A DNA stretch of 64,000 nucleotides from Takakia lepidozioides (lineage: Eukaryota; Streptophyta; Takakiopsida; Takakiales; Takakiaceae). The translations under genes and the position numbers were made by a program. The stretch lies in the NCBI GenBank assembly GCA_030704615.1, contig CM060731.1, positions 36,146,001-36,210,000 on the forward strand, read 5' to 3'. Under the pieces are notes generated by a model, which had not been told where the DNA came from, made no database searches, and was given only the letters and a program-made list of their open reading frames with translations. This document shows positions 35,677 through 47,700 of the stretch, piece after piece (position 1 is the first letter of the stretch; every line of letters starts with the position of its first letter).

Positions 35677-35965
35677 TGTAACAGGGTAGAATCTAGAAGG
35701 TTCTAGATGGAGGAGGAAAGTTCCCTAGAAGTTTCCAAAATAACTAGGAAGGTTCCTAGGAAGTATGACTTAAGGAAGGCTAACTTGAGGCTCTCAAGTC
35801 AAACATATAAGGTATTTATATTATGGAGAGTAGGTCAAACCTTTAAAATAATCATATTGTGAAGGGTATATAAACATGCAATGAAAGCCTGGAAGGCATC
35901 AAGTTGTTTTGGGAAAAAGTTGAGAAGTACTTATATTCTAGTTTGTGTAGATCCTGGGTGTTACA
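35677..35965 (+). repeat. 3' LTR of the chromovirus, with polypurine tract
   Basis: It begins TGTAACAGGG and ends GGTGTTACA, giving the usual TG..CA borders and a TGTAAC/GTTACA inverted terminus. It is about 289 bp. A purine-rich GAAAGAGGGGAGGA immediately upstream (about 35662-35675) is the plus-strand primer site. A GGGTATATAAAC inside resembles the TATA signal. Confidence 0.8.
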
Positions 35966-36129
35966 AATAGACATGTAAAGTATAATGAAATTAGATCTCA
36001 TTATGAACGAATAGCACATCCTTTCAATGAATAGGTATGAGTGTGAACTGCTGACCTATGCTGCATATTGCAAACAAGATGACAACATTTTGAGCGGCAA
36101 TTACCAAAAATAAATAAATAAAATCTATT

Positions 36130-36945
36130 GAAAGTGGTAGGCGGCACAACAGCCACTTTTAGTGGCATAAGCAAGCCATCCCCAAACAAACCCTAAACAA
36201 AACGCCTGAAAGTAGTGTACACCGCATACCACTTTCAGTGGCATCTGCGGGAGAAAAAAACAAAACAAAAAAAAACATTAAGAAACCCTAGAAACCCTAA
36301 AAAACCTACAAAAATCTAAGAAAAACCCCCAAAAAGAAAAAAAAAAGAAAAAAAAGAAAAAACCTGAAAAGGGGTGTGCGCACTCCTATTTCACTGGCAC
36401 TGCACACTAAAAAAATCCTAAAAACAAAAACAAAAACAAAAAACACCAAAAATTTAAAAAAAAACCCGGAAAAGGGGTGTGCGGCACCGCATACCTCTTT
36501 CAGTGGCACTGCATACTAAAATAAAAACCCTAAAAAACCCCAAAAAAAGAAATACAAAACTCCTGAAAAAGGGTTGCGGCACCGCACACCTCTTTCAGTG
36601 GCACCGCACATCCAGGAAAAAAACCCTAAAAAGACCCTAAAAACATTTAAAACCCCTTAAAAACCTTAAAAAAAACCAAAAAATAAAAAAATAAAAACCC
36701 TGAAAAGGGGTGTGCGGCACCGCACACCAAAAAAATAACCCTAAAAAACCTAAAAAAACCTTAAAAAAACCCCAGAACATGAAACAAAAACCCATGAAAA
36801 TGGGTGTGCGGCACCGCACACCTCTTTCAGTGGCACCGCACACTAAAAGAACCCTAGGTAAACCCTAAAAACCCTAAAAAAAATCTAAAAAAACCTTAAA
36901 ATCCCCAAAACAGAAAATTCCACATTCAGTGGCATCTGCGGGGAA
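36130..36945. repeat. Tandem palindromic array with CCCTAAA-rich spacers
   Basis: About six to seven irregular units of roughly 95-135 bp. Each has a GC-rich core, typically GGTGTGCGGCACCGCACACC followed by TCTTTCAGTGGCACCGCACA. The spacers are A-rich with many AAACCCTAAAA motifs. The core is itself a near-perfect inverted repeat (GGTGTGCGG/CCGCACACC). The outermost units differ (CACTTTCAGTGGCATCTGCGGG at both edges), which suggests the array has defined ends. No coding potential is seen. Confidence 0.85.
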
Positions 36946-38878
36946 ATTAAAACCCCCCTAAGAACCTCCTAAGAAAACCCTAAAAACCCTAATCAATATC
37001 GGTTGGATCATTGGCAACTATGCTCTTCATATAACCTTGTCACTGGCATGCCTACATGGACATCGTGTCCGCGGTTGTGGGTGCCATCCGTGGAATTGCA
37101 TACAACATCTTTCTGCAAAAGCATGGGGTAACACCACTCAGGTGAGCACAGACTCACGTGAGCAGAGGCTCATCGCTCACGATCTAGCATCCCTGAGTGA
37201 GTTGCATTCCATATTCAACAGGAACACATGTTTGATCTATACGGGTGGCACCAACTTCTCTTCCGGTCTTGCTGGTGATCTTTTTGTGGTCCAGCTTCAT
37301 ATAAGTGGCAAACTTATGAGTATATTTCCTAAGGGTGTTTTTACCGACTGGAGCTTTGCTGAACCAAACTTTCCTTTAGGTCTCCATTTGTTGAGAGGAG
37401 TTAAGAAAAGAGCATGAGGCCCGAGCTCAAATGCTGTCCAACGAGGTCTATGTTCCATAAGAGCTTTGTAGATGACCACCACATCCGAAATATGACACAC
37501 AACATGTGGTCTATGGCTGCCTGTTGAGCATCTTTGAACATCAAGTTTCCAGTTCTTTGATGACGTTTGAGAAAACCTACACACGAGTATAAAGATATGC
37601 ACGACACAAAGTGCACATTGAATGAGGAATGAGGAATTAGCACATCAAGCCATCGCACATAAGTAGAAGTGATATAGAATAATATAACAAGTGACAACAG
37701 TTGACACAAAAGGGAAGGACAACTAGCCTCAAATGAAACATCTACTCTGACAGATCAGGAGATTGAGTCATTTATCTAGAACCGCTTAAAGATCAATTTC
37801 ATATGGTGGAAGTACCTCAAGAACTCGCCATTGATATCCGTAAGGAGATCATCATTAAGAGCTCGAAGTTCAGCGCTCCCACACACGAAAAAATTCCGTG
37901 TTGCGAAATAAGAGAACCCATGATTACAACCTTCAGGGGTATTAATCTGACACTCTGGAAGGCTTAACATAGTGGCCTCTTCTGCAATTGAAAACAAGTC
38001 ATTTTTCTCTATTATTTTGCCAAGACCAACAGCCGAAGAACGATTCTTAGACTGGTATCGAACATCAGTGAAAATGTTGAAAGGGACAGCATGAATCCTA
38101 GCTATCTCAACGATCTTTCGCATCTGTCTAGATCTGATTATCATCCCAATTGCTCGCATCATTGCTTGGATGTTGTTAAAAAATAGGTCCAACACGATAA
38201 ATTGTTGAGGAGGAACGACAACTACTCATCATAAAACAAATCATTTCATTTAATGATGTACTATAATGATGTACTAGATCTATTATACTGTACCTAGTTG
38301 GTGGATACAAAGATCTGTCTTTCTTAATAACTTGTAACATGAAAACAGCGAGCATATTAACAAATGGTTTGACGTCATCATGTTCTGAAAGCTCCTCTAT
38401 TGTTTCTTCTATTCAATATCACCGGCTCGGAATTTGTCCTCTTTAGCGCCTGCCAAGAGAAGACAAGAAAAATGGACTGGCAAGAATGAGAGACCAAACC
38501 AAGCATTTGCACCAGTGAAGGTCTCAGGTTTTCCCCCCAACATGTTGTTGGGTCGGTTGCCGTTGAATTTCCTTCTAGAAATTCCCACCAGTGCTTGTTC
38601 TCAACAAGCCTTGAGATCCTACCCATATGCAAGCAAGCAAATCTGGTAAAATCTCTCATATATCCTCCCATCATTGAAAGCTTTCCGTGCCCAGATTTCA
38701 TTGTGTTTACTCAGGCGCCTTCCACTTTTCTCCACATTGCTCACCTCAGCGATGTCCAGATCTCTGAACCTTGGTTTCTTTTTTTTGTAATTACAGATTC
38801 CTCAGCAGATCTAGGACGTTTGCTTTGAGTTTGAAGAACGCTTGCAGAGGTAATTTGTCGCGTATGTCACAAGACAAT
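36946..38878. other. Unassigned stretch between repeat array and CACTA element
   Basis: No gene is firmly supported. Open frames of 126 codons (37037-37417, plus), 139 codons (37776-38195, minus) and 107 codons (38378-38701, minus) exist. The minus-strand frame at 37776-38195 has a composition that looks once-coding; see findings. It may be an old captured or mobile gene fragment. Confidence 0.35.
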
Positions 38879-39600
38879 CACTACAACAGATGAGCGTTTT
38901 TATCACTTCACATATGACTATTTTTTCAGTCTTATATGTGTTCATGACTACATCACTCTGTAGTGAAAAAAGCCCTGTCATAGCGACTAGTCTTTAGGAC
39001 TGCGTTTTGCAAGTCATATCCGTGACTGCTTGCGTGGCACCTGGAGTCCTGCTGCAGAGAGGCTTGCAGTCACAACTATATGACTAATATATGACTGCAT
39101 TGTCTGTTGAGCGCTGCTTACATGGAGAGGCTTCAGCAGGACACGTGCGTCACTGCGCAAGCGACACGTCATGCATTCGTCAGGGGATCATATGACTATA
39201 TGTCTGCAAAGTGATGCCTACATGGAGAGGCGACGGATGGACACGTGCGCCACTACGAATTTGACATGTCACGACTTCTTGCCATGATCATATGACTACA
39301 TATCTGCACAGTGATACCTACATGAAGAGGCGTTAGCGGGACATGTGTGCTATGGCAGATTTCACACATGGTGACTACATGACTCGCTCATATGACTACA
39401 GGGATGTCTACATGGAGAGTTGATAGCGGGACACCTGTTGCACTTGAGATGTGACATGTGGCACACAGACAAAATATATGACTAGCAAATATGACTACGG
39501 ATCTTTACACGTGGTGAAAATATGGATAAAGAATGTCGTGTCATATACTGCCACGTGTTCTGGTTTGAGCAAGAGTGATGCCACGCGTCATCAAGATTGT
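38879..39600. repeat. Left CACTA subterminal repeat region
   Basis: After the terminal repeat, about four units of roughly 100 bp recur between 39030 and 39480. Each has ATATGACTA, then CTACATGGAGAGGCG, then GGACACGTGCGCCAC. Such arrays are the known binding zone for the CACTA-encoded TNPA-type protein. Confidence 0.8.
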
Positions 39601-40057
39601 TTTCCGAAATAGTTTATATTTTCAATGTTCATATTTTATTTTTTAGTTTTTATTTAATATTTAAAAGAACAGGGAGATTGCAGCCTTGGAATTTTTTTTT
39701 TCATGGTATTATTTTTAATATTATTATTTAAAATGAAAGTGAATTAAATGATTTAAAATCTTCATTACATGGTGAAATTCCAACATGAAAACAGAATGGA
39801 TCCCTCCTGCATACTATCAACCACAAGGAGAATGAAAATAGTCAACTACAGGGCAATACAAGCCCTATAAATCACATTACAAAAATCCAAATGAGACCAA
39901 TGTCCCAGTGGATACCTCAAAATCCACAAGGTCAAAACATCCATGCCTCAAAAGGCCCAGCCAAAAACAAGCAAGCCCACACATGGGCTGAATTGTTGTA
40001 GCTAGTATGTTCTAGTGCTATTAGAATCAAGAACTTTGTTAAATAGTGCAATACTGA

Positions 40058-43000
40058 CTATCCCTTCCGCAGCTCCATAAGTTTCAGTAACTTTAGACTC
40101 CAAAGTGTTGTCTGGCCAACCACCTGCCCCAACTCGGTCTGTTTCCTAACACCATTCACATATGGTAGAGGGGTGTTACTGACACATGCCTCTTTGATGT
40201 ACACACAGGCATAATCAAGGGGCACAGCAGGGTACCCGTAACCCACCACAGCACCTTGAAGAGCAACAATCAGCCCTACTCCACATTTCTTGCGTTTGGA
40301 GTTCACATCCAACAGCCGAACCTCGTCACCCACCCTGAACTGTGATCCCAACTCCACACAAAAAAGAACACGATGTGAAAACCCATGACATACACACGAC
40401 TAGGACACTCAACATTTGCGAATTAAAGAGCCCCAAGGTTGGAAAAAATAAAACAAACAAGACAACGGCCTGGACTTACTCCATTTGCAGTCTCCAGTGG
40501 TTGTGAGACCTCTTTTGGGGGGCTACTCGCCGGGTCGACACTCTTGCCCCTCGTCTGTACCGGCTTGTCGACAATATCACCTTTGTTTGTCACAAGTTCC
40601 TGTGTCACAGACCAGAGAACAACCAGGAAAGCAATGAGCAAACAGGAATAGTGAATAGAAACAAAATCCAAGTATGAATCAAACAAAAAAAGCCAACATG
40701 AAAAGCTGCAAAGAAAACCTAGCATTAATCAAGCAACCGAGGAGAAGCATCCAGGAAAGCAATGCAATGAATGAACCCACAAAATTGTAGCCTCTGGAGC
40801 ACTGTCAGAATGTTTGTACCTTCACAGTAGCAGTGTTGTATGGTTGTTGTCCGAAAACAGGCTGAGACTCCAAAAACTTGGGAATACTGGCAGCTTTCGA
40901 TGCCTTCCACAAGAAAGGCCACAACACCTCTGTTAGATACTCATCAGTTGGTGAATCTGGTTGCACCTTCCATGGCTCTGGAAAAATCCCACTGAAGGGA
41001 GGATTGTTTGCCGCCTTTCTTGGTGTGTCGTCAACAAGAACAGTGTCCTCATAAGTCCATTCTGGCCAGTCTGCCCACACTGTAGACAAGTTCTTGAAAT
41101 ATAATGGCTTTGAATCAGACCCTTACGGCATGGGAGGACTGGATCCTCGTCACAGTGAAGGGCATCCCACTGGAAAACCAGTTAGTGTGGGCTGCAAAAA
41201 TATAGTCCACCATTGGGAAGAAGTTGCGAGCTTGGCAACAAGACCACACCGCCACCTCAAAGTGTTCAAAACACTTTTGCAAAAAGTCATAACAGCGTGG
41301 TCTCAAAACTACCATCTTCTTGCCACACATCTTCCCCACAAAACCTTTGGGAAGGGATGCAGGCCCATTAGCAGAATGAAAAGATTCACATAACAGACCA
41401 TTTAAGTCCAGAATTAGTAAATGCTTCCTCGTTGGTCCAGGAAGTAAACTGACATTTGGCTTCAACATGTGAGCAGGAGAAATTAAAGCAACCTGCTTGT
41501 TTGTTTTGTCCCCGTCTGCATCTTCCTCCCCATTTAAACTCCCACATACCTGCATACCAGAATCCGGTGTGCCCGGCGGCTCTGTCACCATTGCCCCCTG
41601 GACTGCTACTGCCTTTGTACGTGGCAAGGGCTGAATTTCCACGTGTACCTCACAGCTGGCCTTCCCTGTATCCTGCTGCTGCTCGGTCAAATTCAAAAGA
41701 TCATCAGTGACAGGAAGACATAAGGGCTTAGAGTGAGCACCAGTTACCGTCTGAAATTGGGATTCCAAACATTTTGATACTGTCACAGCAGACGTATCCA
41801 TCGTAGATGTCACTGGTCCTGCGCCTGGTAGATTAATCCCCAATCTGGTCACAATGGCTTTCTGGTACTCAATCATACTCTGCATCTGTAATTTTAATTC
41901 TGCCATGTCACGTCCTTGTGATTCCACCAGTTTGTCCAAGCCATCCATCCTGCCAACTACTGTAGAATATGCGAGACTTCCCTCCTGCCAATCCATGAAA
42001 ACTTGCCCAAGTATGAATCAAACCAAAAAAACCTAGCATGAACAACCATTGGAAAGAAAACCCAGGCCAAAAGCCTTGAAAAAAACCCTAGCAACCTATG
42101 ATGCAGCAACCACTCTAGCAAACGTGGAAAACACACTTACCCGCCTGTCACTCCCAGCTGACAACCGTGACACTGAACCCTCTTGAATTTCATATAATGT
42201 AGGAGGGCACCCTGATAGTGTTTCCTACAAATTAATCCATGCCACAAACAAACCCATGCCACAAGTCAGTAAGCAATGTGAGGGCTGACTATATACACAT
42301 AGCAATTCAATGAGGAACAAAATACAGAGTCGTGATGATGCCACTTACCAAGCGTGCTTCCACCATTGCCTTCCCACCACGGCCAGTCTTGGTAGGATTC
42401 AGAATTGCACCATTTGCCTTCTTCATGTTGCCCGACACTTTGTGGAACACCTCTGTCTGCCAGTAACTTACAAGCTTGTTCCATACCTCGTCAGATACAG
42501 TAATGGGTTTCCCCTTACCACCCAACCACGCAGTGTGTGCTTCATAACGCTGGCTCTTCATTATTCTGCCAATTGTTTGTTTTAGGTGGAAGTCTTTTAA
42601 CTTGTGTGGCGTATATGAAAATAGCTTAGCCAGGTGATCTCTGATTTCGTATACAACTTCATCAGGTTGGTTGTTGATGGCAAGGGAACAATCTAGCTTG
42701 CGATAAGCCTGTCCTTTAAGGGCAGCGTGCCATACATTCCGGGTCTGACCATACGGGGCTCCTTTGAGGTTCGTCAAAATCACCGTGGGAGGAAGACCTG
42801 CAGCTATTCTCTCTTCCTTCACCTTGGCAGCTTCAATTTTGGCTGAGCTATTAGCCCTCCTTAAAGCATTGGTTCTATCATTCTTTGAAACGGCACCCTC
42901 CCCTCCTTCAGAGACCTCCGTGCGCTCAGGAGAATTCAAAGCAGGATCCTGCCAAGTAGGGACTGGTGGCCATGGCTGTTGGCCAGAAGGCCGAGGACCA

Positions 43001-44651
43001 TACTGGCCATACTGTCCATAAGCAGGAGGATATTCCGGTGGCCTGCCACCCCCATAGCTATTAGGGGGTGGCAAATATGGTGGAGGAGGATACTGGCCAT
43101 ACTGCCCATATGGAGGAGCACCATATTGACCCTGACCATACTGAGTGCCAGACTGTGGGTACTGAGGCATACCATAATAAGGTGGGGGTACTGGTGGCAC
43201 AGAACCCACAACGATGGGAGAGTTAGGGCCACCTCCTGCGTTCTTGTGGGCGCCATCTCCATTGCTAGCAGCAGGGATCGTGGATCCAGTGCGCTTGTGC
43301 TTGCCCTGAAAAGAAATTCCCCCAGTACAATGTGGGTGATTACACATACATATAGGCAGCAAGCAGCAAATCCTTGAATTCAATATAACAAACTGGAAGC
43401 ACATATCATTTGTAAAGACAAGATTACCCAAAACTCAGTATGATCTTGGGCAGTAAATCTCCCAAATTTGATTGGCCCCAATGATGTCCTCCCAGTACAT
43501 TTTTGAGCCCTCTTAGGTATGGGGTGTTCCTGAAATCCATAGCAAGAATTCAAATGGACAAACCTGATGGGTCCATGAGAAGTATCCCTCCAAGTTTTAC
43601 TGATATTCTGGGTGCATAAGTAACCCAAGTATCTCTATAAGTAGCCATTGTAGCTTAGTACCAGGACGTTGGTTTCATGGGGCAAAGAATTTGAACACAC
43701 CTGAAGTCTACATTGGCCTGACATCATGCCTTTGGCACTTCAACTTGTCTAGTGGAAATCATTTGTGATTGTGCCTTGGCTGACCCCTGCATTGTCCAAC
43801 TTCCCTGTCTTGACAGACATACCCTATCTCTTCATGATCTTACCATACCCTATCTCTTCGTGATTTTACCAAAAACATACATAATTTGAATCATGGTCAT
43901 TGTGAAGAACTATAACTCACAGACGGAGAAGGTGTTCGTAGTGTAGATGATGGGCGTTTTTGTCCTGCGACATGAGCATGGGCATGTTCTCCTCGGCTTG
44001 CCGTGGCATCCGCCGACGACGCACTCGCCTCGCACTGGCGTGGGAGGAGTGGATCGTCCTCATCGTCCTCAGAAGAGCCCTCATGCAGAATCGTAGTCTT
44101 CATCGTCTTCAGTCTGGCACTTTGCCTTGCAGGACCTTGATCCCTAGCTTTTTCCTTCGGAGCGCGTGGCTTGCGAGGGCGATTCGCTCCCGCAAGCCTG
44201 CACAAACACCTCCATGACCTCCCTCTCAAACAATCACAAACAAATGCAAGCATACATACCCTAATACTCTTAAGCCTACGCTGAACCACAGCCGCACCCT
44301 ACCAGGACGTAATGGCTGCCCACGAATGACGGCGGACATCTCCCGCCTAATGACACACCCTCCTCAAACCTAATCGTCACTCACTGCATGTTGTTTGCCT
44401 CTCTGTTTGTACAAGTCGCAGCTACTCGCCCCCATTTGTGCTATGAAGCTTATGATCGCTGTAGGAAGGTTAGAGGATAAGGCGAATCGCAAGTTTAGTG
44501 GGTGGGTATCCAAAGTCAGGAACTAAACTCACCCATCTATCGACTGCTTGAACGTTGCTTCCACCTCCTTTATGGCAGCAATCCGGCGCTCTCGGAACTT
44601 CTCGTACTCAGTGAGAGGGACTGTCACTTCGAAGACCTTCCGCTTCACCAT
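40058..44651 (-). pseudogene. CACTA ORF1/TNPA-like gene containing an FCP1/NLI-type HAD domain
   Basis: Nine exons: 44533-44651, 43921-44197, 43428-43529, 42349-43305, 42141-42224, 40820-41984, 40480-40599 and 40058-40351, with the sixth possibly split. Exon 1 starts MVKRKVFEVTVPLTEYEKF. Exon 2 is basic and acidic (RPRKPRAPKEKAR, EDDEDD), NLS-like. Exon 4 has a Gly/Tyr/Pro low-complexity stretch (YGQYGQYPPPPY), then a plant CACTA-transposase-like region (DEVWNKLVSYWQTEVFHKVS then NMKKANGAI). Exon 6 has a coiled coil and an HAD domain: motif I KHLLILDLNGLL, VAVWSCC, then DTVLVDDTPRKA and FLESQPVFG. The last exon ends in a domain like that at the C-terminus of other plant CACTA ORF1 proteins (VSNTPLP...ELGQVVGQTTLW). 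Two apparent one-base losses near 41174 and 41125 break the HAD frame. All other junctions keep frame. Confidence 0.75.
40820..41984 (-). other. FCP1/NLI-like HAD phosphatase domain within the CACTA ORF1 gene
   Basis: Within this exon the segment from about 41400 to 40850 matches plant FCP1-homology (NIF) proteins. Motif I is LDLNGLL, with Asn where the classical DxDxT has its second Asp. CYDFLQKCFEHFEVAVWS follows, then a WDALHC segment in a shifted frame, then SKPLYFKNL, EDTVLVDDTPRKA (motif III/IV aspartates) and NPPFSGIFPEPW. The two small shifts (about 41174 and 41125) mean this copy is likely inactive as read. The domain's edges are spliced cleanly into the transposon gene. Confidence 0.75.
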
Positions 44652-44776
44652 GGACACTCAGAAACGATACTTATAGTATACTATAGATATAGAAATAGCA
44701 CATTGGCAGCTGGTGCAAAACTAGAGACAATGCACTGTGCGTAGCATGCAAAGAGGGAAGGGGTGACGTTCAAAGC
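44652..44776. promoter_or_regulatory. Bidirectional promoter region of the CACTA genes
   Basis: Only about 125 bases separate the start codons of the leftward ORF1 gene (44651) and the rightward transposase (44777). A TATAGTATACTATAGATATAG-like AT-rich stretch near 44675-44695 could serve as core promoter. Confidence 0.5.
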
Positions 44777-47700
44777 ATGTACAGTGCAGGTGGCGACCGG
44801 ATGCGTAGGCGTAGAATAGATGACCGTCTATGGCGAATGGAAGAAGCTTATGCCACAAGGAATGGGCATACAAAAATGCTATGCAACTGCGATGAGTGTC
44901 ATGGAGGAAAAGTACTGTTGTTGGAAACAGTGAGGAATCATTACATGATACACGGGAGGGATCCTCTTCTCCAACGCTGTTCTCTTCCGGTAAGATCGTC
45001 ACTTTCCCTTCAGCACTTTAGTTTGAATTTTGAATGCAACGATCCTCTTCTCCACATGTCGACATTTCGTTGGGTGATTGTAGTCAAGAAGTCATAAGAT
45101 ACAGACGTGACTATGACTACGCCACTTCCGTTATCACTTTAATTAATGCACATGTCGTGTTTTCATTGGTCATGTGTAGTCATGTAGTCATATATGACTA
45201 AGTAAGTGACTGCAACTATGACTTCAATGGTTACAAATGTCGTGTTTTGATTGGGTGTATATTCATAAGATACATACGTAAATATGACTGCATCACTGCA
45301 ACGTCACCGTGCCTCCTATGTCATAATATGAACAAGTGTCACATCGTTGTTGGTCCACTCACAAGATGACTATTGGGATGCAGGGATGTGAATATTCAGA
45401 TGATGAAGACGAAGGCCCTGCGGCACAGCGGGAGCCCAATGTCACAGAGAACGCAGATGAGAGTGGTGGATTGGAGGTAGAAATGCAGCGTGCATTGCAG
45501 GAAGCGTTTCTCTTTGCAGATGCAAACAGAGAGGACCCCATTCATGGTGGAACCGATCACACATTTGCCGATCATGACGATGATCTCGACGATTCCGGAG
45601 ACAATGAATTTGATGAGAATGCTCACCTGCACGTTGATCCCGAGTATGATAAACTCTTCCGACAGTCGCAATGTCCACTTTTTGAAGGGTGCTCCATCAG
45701 CCGGCTGCAAGCAACTTTGACGTTGCTGAACGCATGCACTACCCACAAGTGCACCAATGCATTTGTGGATGAGCTTCTGGGATTGTTGCGTAAGAGTTTT
45801 TTGCCTAAAGAGAATTCATTGCCGAAAACTCACTATGAAGCAAAAACCATGATTGCCAAGATGGGATTGCAGTACACCATGATTCATGCCTGTGAGGTGT
45901 ACTCTTCCGTGGGGAGTATGAGAATGTAGACATTTGCCCAGTGTGCCGCAGTTCCCGTTACATTCCAGGTCGTGGAAGTGTGCCCAAGAAAGTATTGCGA
46001 CACTTCCCTGTCATTCCAAGGTTGAAACGTATGTACCGATGTAAATCGATCGCTAACCTCATGACATGGCACGACAGACATAAGAGCCAGGATGGGTTGG
46101 TTCGACATCCAGCTGATAGCAAAGCATGGAGACACATTGACACCACATTTGAGGATTTTGCTGCAGAGCCACGATCTCTGCGATTTGGATTGGCCTTAGA
46201 CGGTGTAAATCCCTACGGAGCTCAATCCACAAGTTGGAGCACATGGCCCGTTCTCTTGGTCAATTACAATCTGCCTCCGTGGTTAATGACCAAAAAGTTC
46301 TTTGTCATGTTAGCGCTACTGATTCCTGGTAAGGAGTCTGTTACCTCGGACAACGTAGATGTTTACCTGATGCCCCTAGTGGAAGAGCTACTGGAACTAT
46401 GGAGAGGGATTGCAGCTCATGATGTTTTCCGTCCTCGTGGTCAACGCGAATTCACACTGAGGGCAGTGTTGATGTGGTCAATCCATGACTACCCTGCATA
46501 TGGCTTGCTCTCAGGTCAAGTGACGAAAGGTTATGCTGGTTGTCCAGCTTGTGGACCCGGGGTGACTTCACAGCAGTTACACACATGTGGAAAAATTGTT
46601 TTCCTAGGCCACCGAAGATTTTTGGCCCGCAATCATCCATATAGAAGGTCAAGAATGTTCAATGGCGCTACTGAGCATGGAACTCCTCCAAAAACGCAGA
46701 CTGGAACACAAATCAAGGAGCTTGCAACAGCTCGCACTGCATGGGTGGAAAACGGAGGGACGCCAGATAGCAGGACAGACCCAGCAAAAACTCATGGAGT
46801 TAAGCGATTGTCAATTTTATATGTCTTACCTTATTGGGAGGTAATTCCTTCATGGCCTTTAAATTGGCTGTGTACATTTTTGCGTTTTCTGTTTAAATTG
46901 TGATGAGTAAATGCTCAATTGCTTATGTGTTCATTTTGTAGGGTCTCCTCATCCGCCACACGTTTGACGCAATGCATTGCGAGAAGAACTTGGCTGAAAA
47001 TATTATTAAAACTATCTTTGGTGAGAAAGACACATTGAAAGTTCGCCGTGATTTGGAGCTACTTGGGATGCGCCCGGAATTGTGGCTACAACGTGATCCT
47101 GACAGAGCAGATACGTTAATTATGCCTCCTGCCCCTTATGTCCTCACTGAGGCTGAGTTACAAGTCTTTCTGGAGATTGTGCAGAACTTGAAAGTGCCAA
47201 CAGGCTACGCATCAGCTTTCAAAAAACATGTGGTGAAGAAGAAGTTGTCTGGCATGAAATCACATGACTATCATGTGCTCATGCTATACCGCTTGCTATC
47301 CGTGGGCTCATGCCAAGTGGTCCTCGAAGGGCCATTTTGCGAGTATGTCGTGTATTTAAGAAGTTGTGTGCAAAAGTGGTGAATCCTGTAGAGTATGAGG
47401 AATTGAGAACTGAAGCAGTTCTCACTCTGTGTCTTATAGAGAAGGAGTTCCCACCATCATTTTTTGATGTGATGACACATCTGGTGTTCACCTAGTGGAT
47501 GAGTTGTACTTATGCGGGCCCGTAGCATCTCGTTGGATGTACCCCATGGAGCGGGCAATGAAAGATATGAAGGGCTACGTAAGAAACATGGCAAGGCCCG
47601 AGGGGAGCATGGCAGAAGGATACCAATTTGAAGAAGCATTGGGTTTTTGCACAGAGTATATGGCAGGATTTGATGAAAGTGTACGAAGGGTGTGGGATGC

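Larger units (their letters stand above)
31101..35965 (+). mobile_element. 5'-truncated Ty3/gypsy chromovirus, interrupted by a hAT element
   Basis: Only the 3' third remains. It comprises the end of the integrase core (about 31101-31401: TKLAMSTAYHPESDGQTERTN), then, after the nested insertion at 31402-34946, the integrase C-terminal region, a chromodomain and the 3' LTR. The chromodomain assigns it to the plant chromoviruses. Gag, protease, reverse transcriptase, RNase H and the 5' LTR are missing. Frame breaks (a short deletion after VLITD, a shift at the insertion site and a stop in the chromodomain) show it is dead. Confidence 0.9.

Noticed and set aside
36130-36945. CRISPR-like array
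   Set aside because: Plant nuclear context, irregular units, palindromic cores and A-rich spacers that resemble each other; not a CRISPR.
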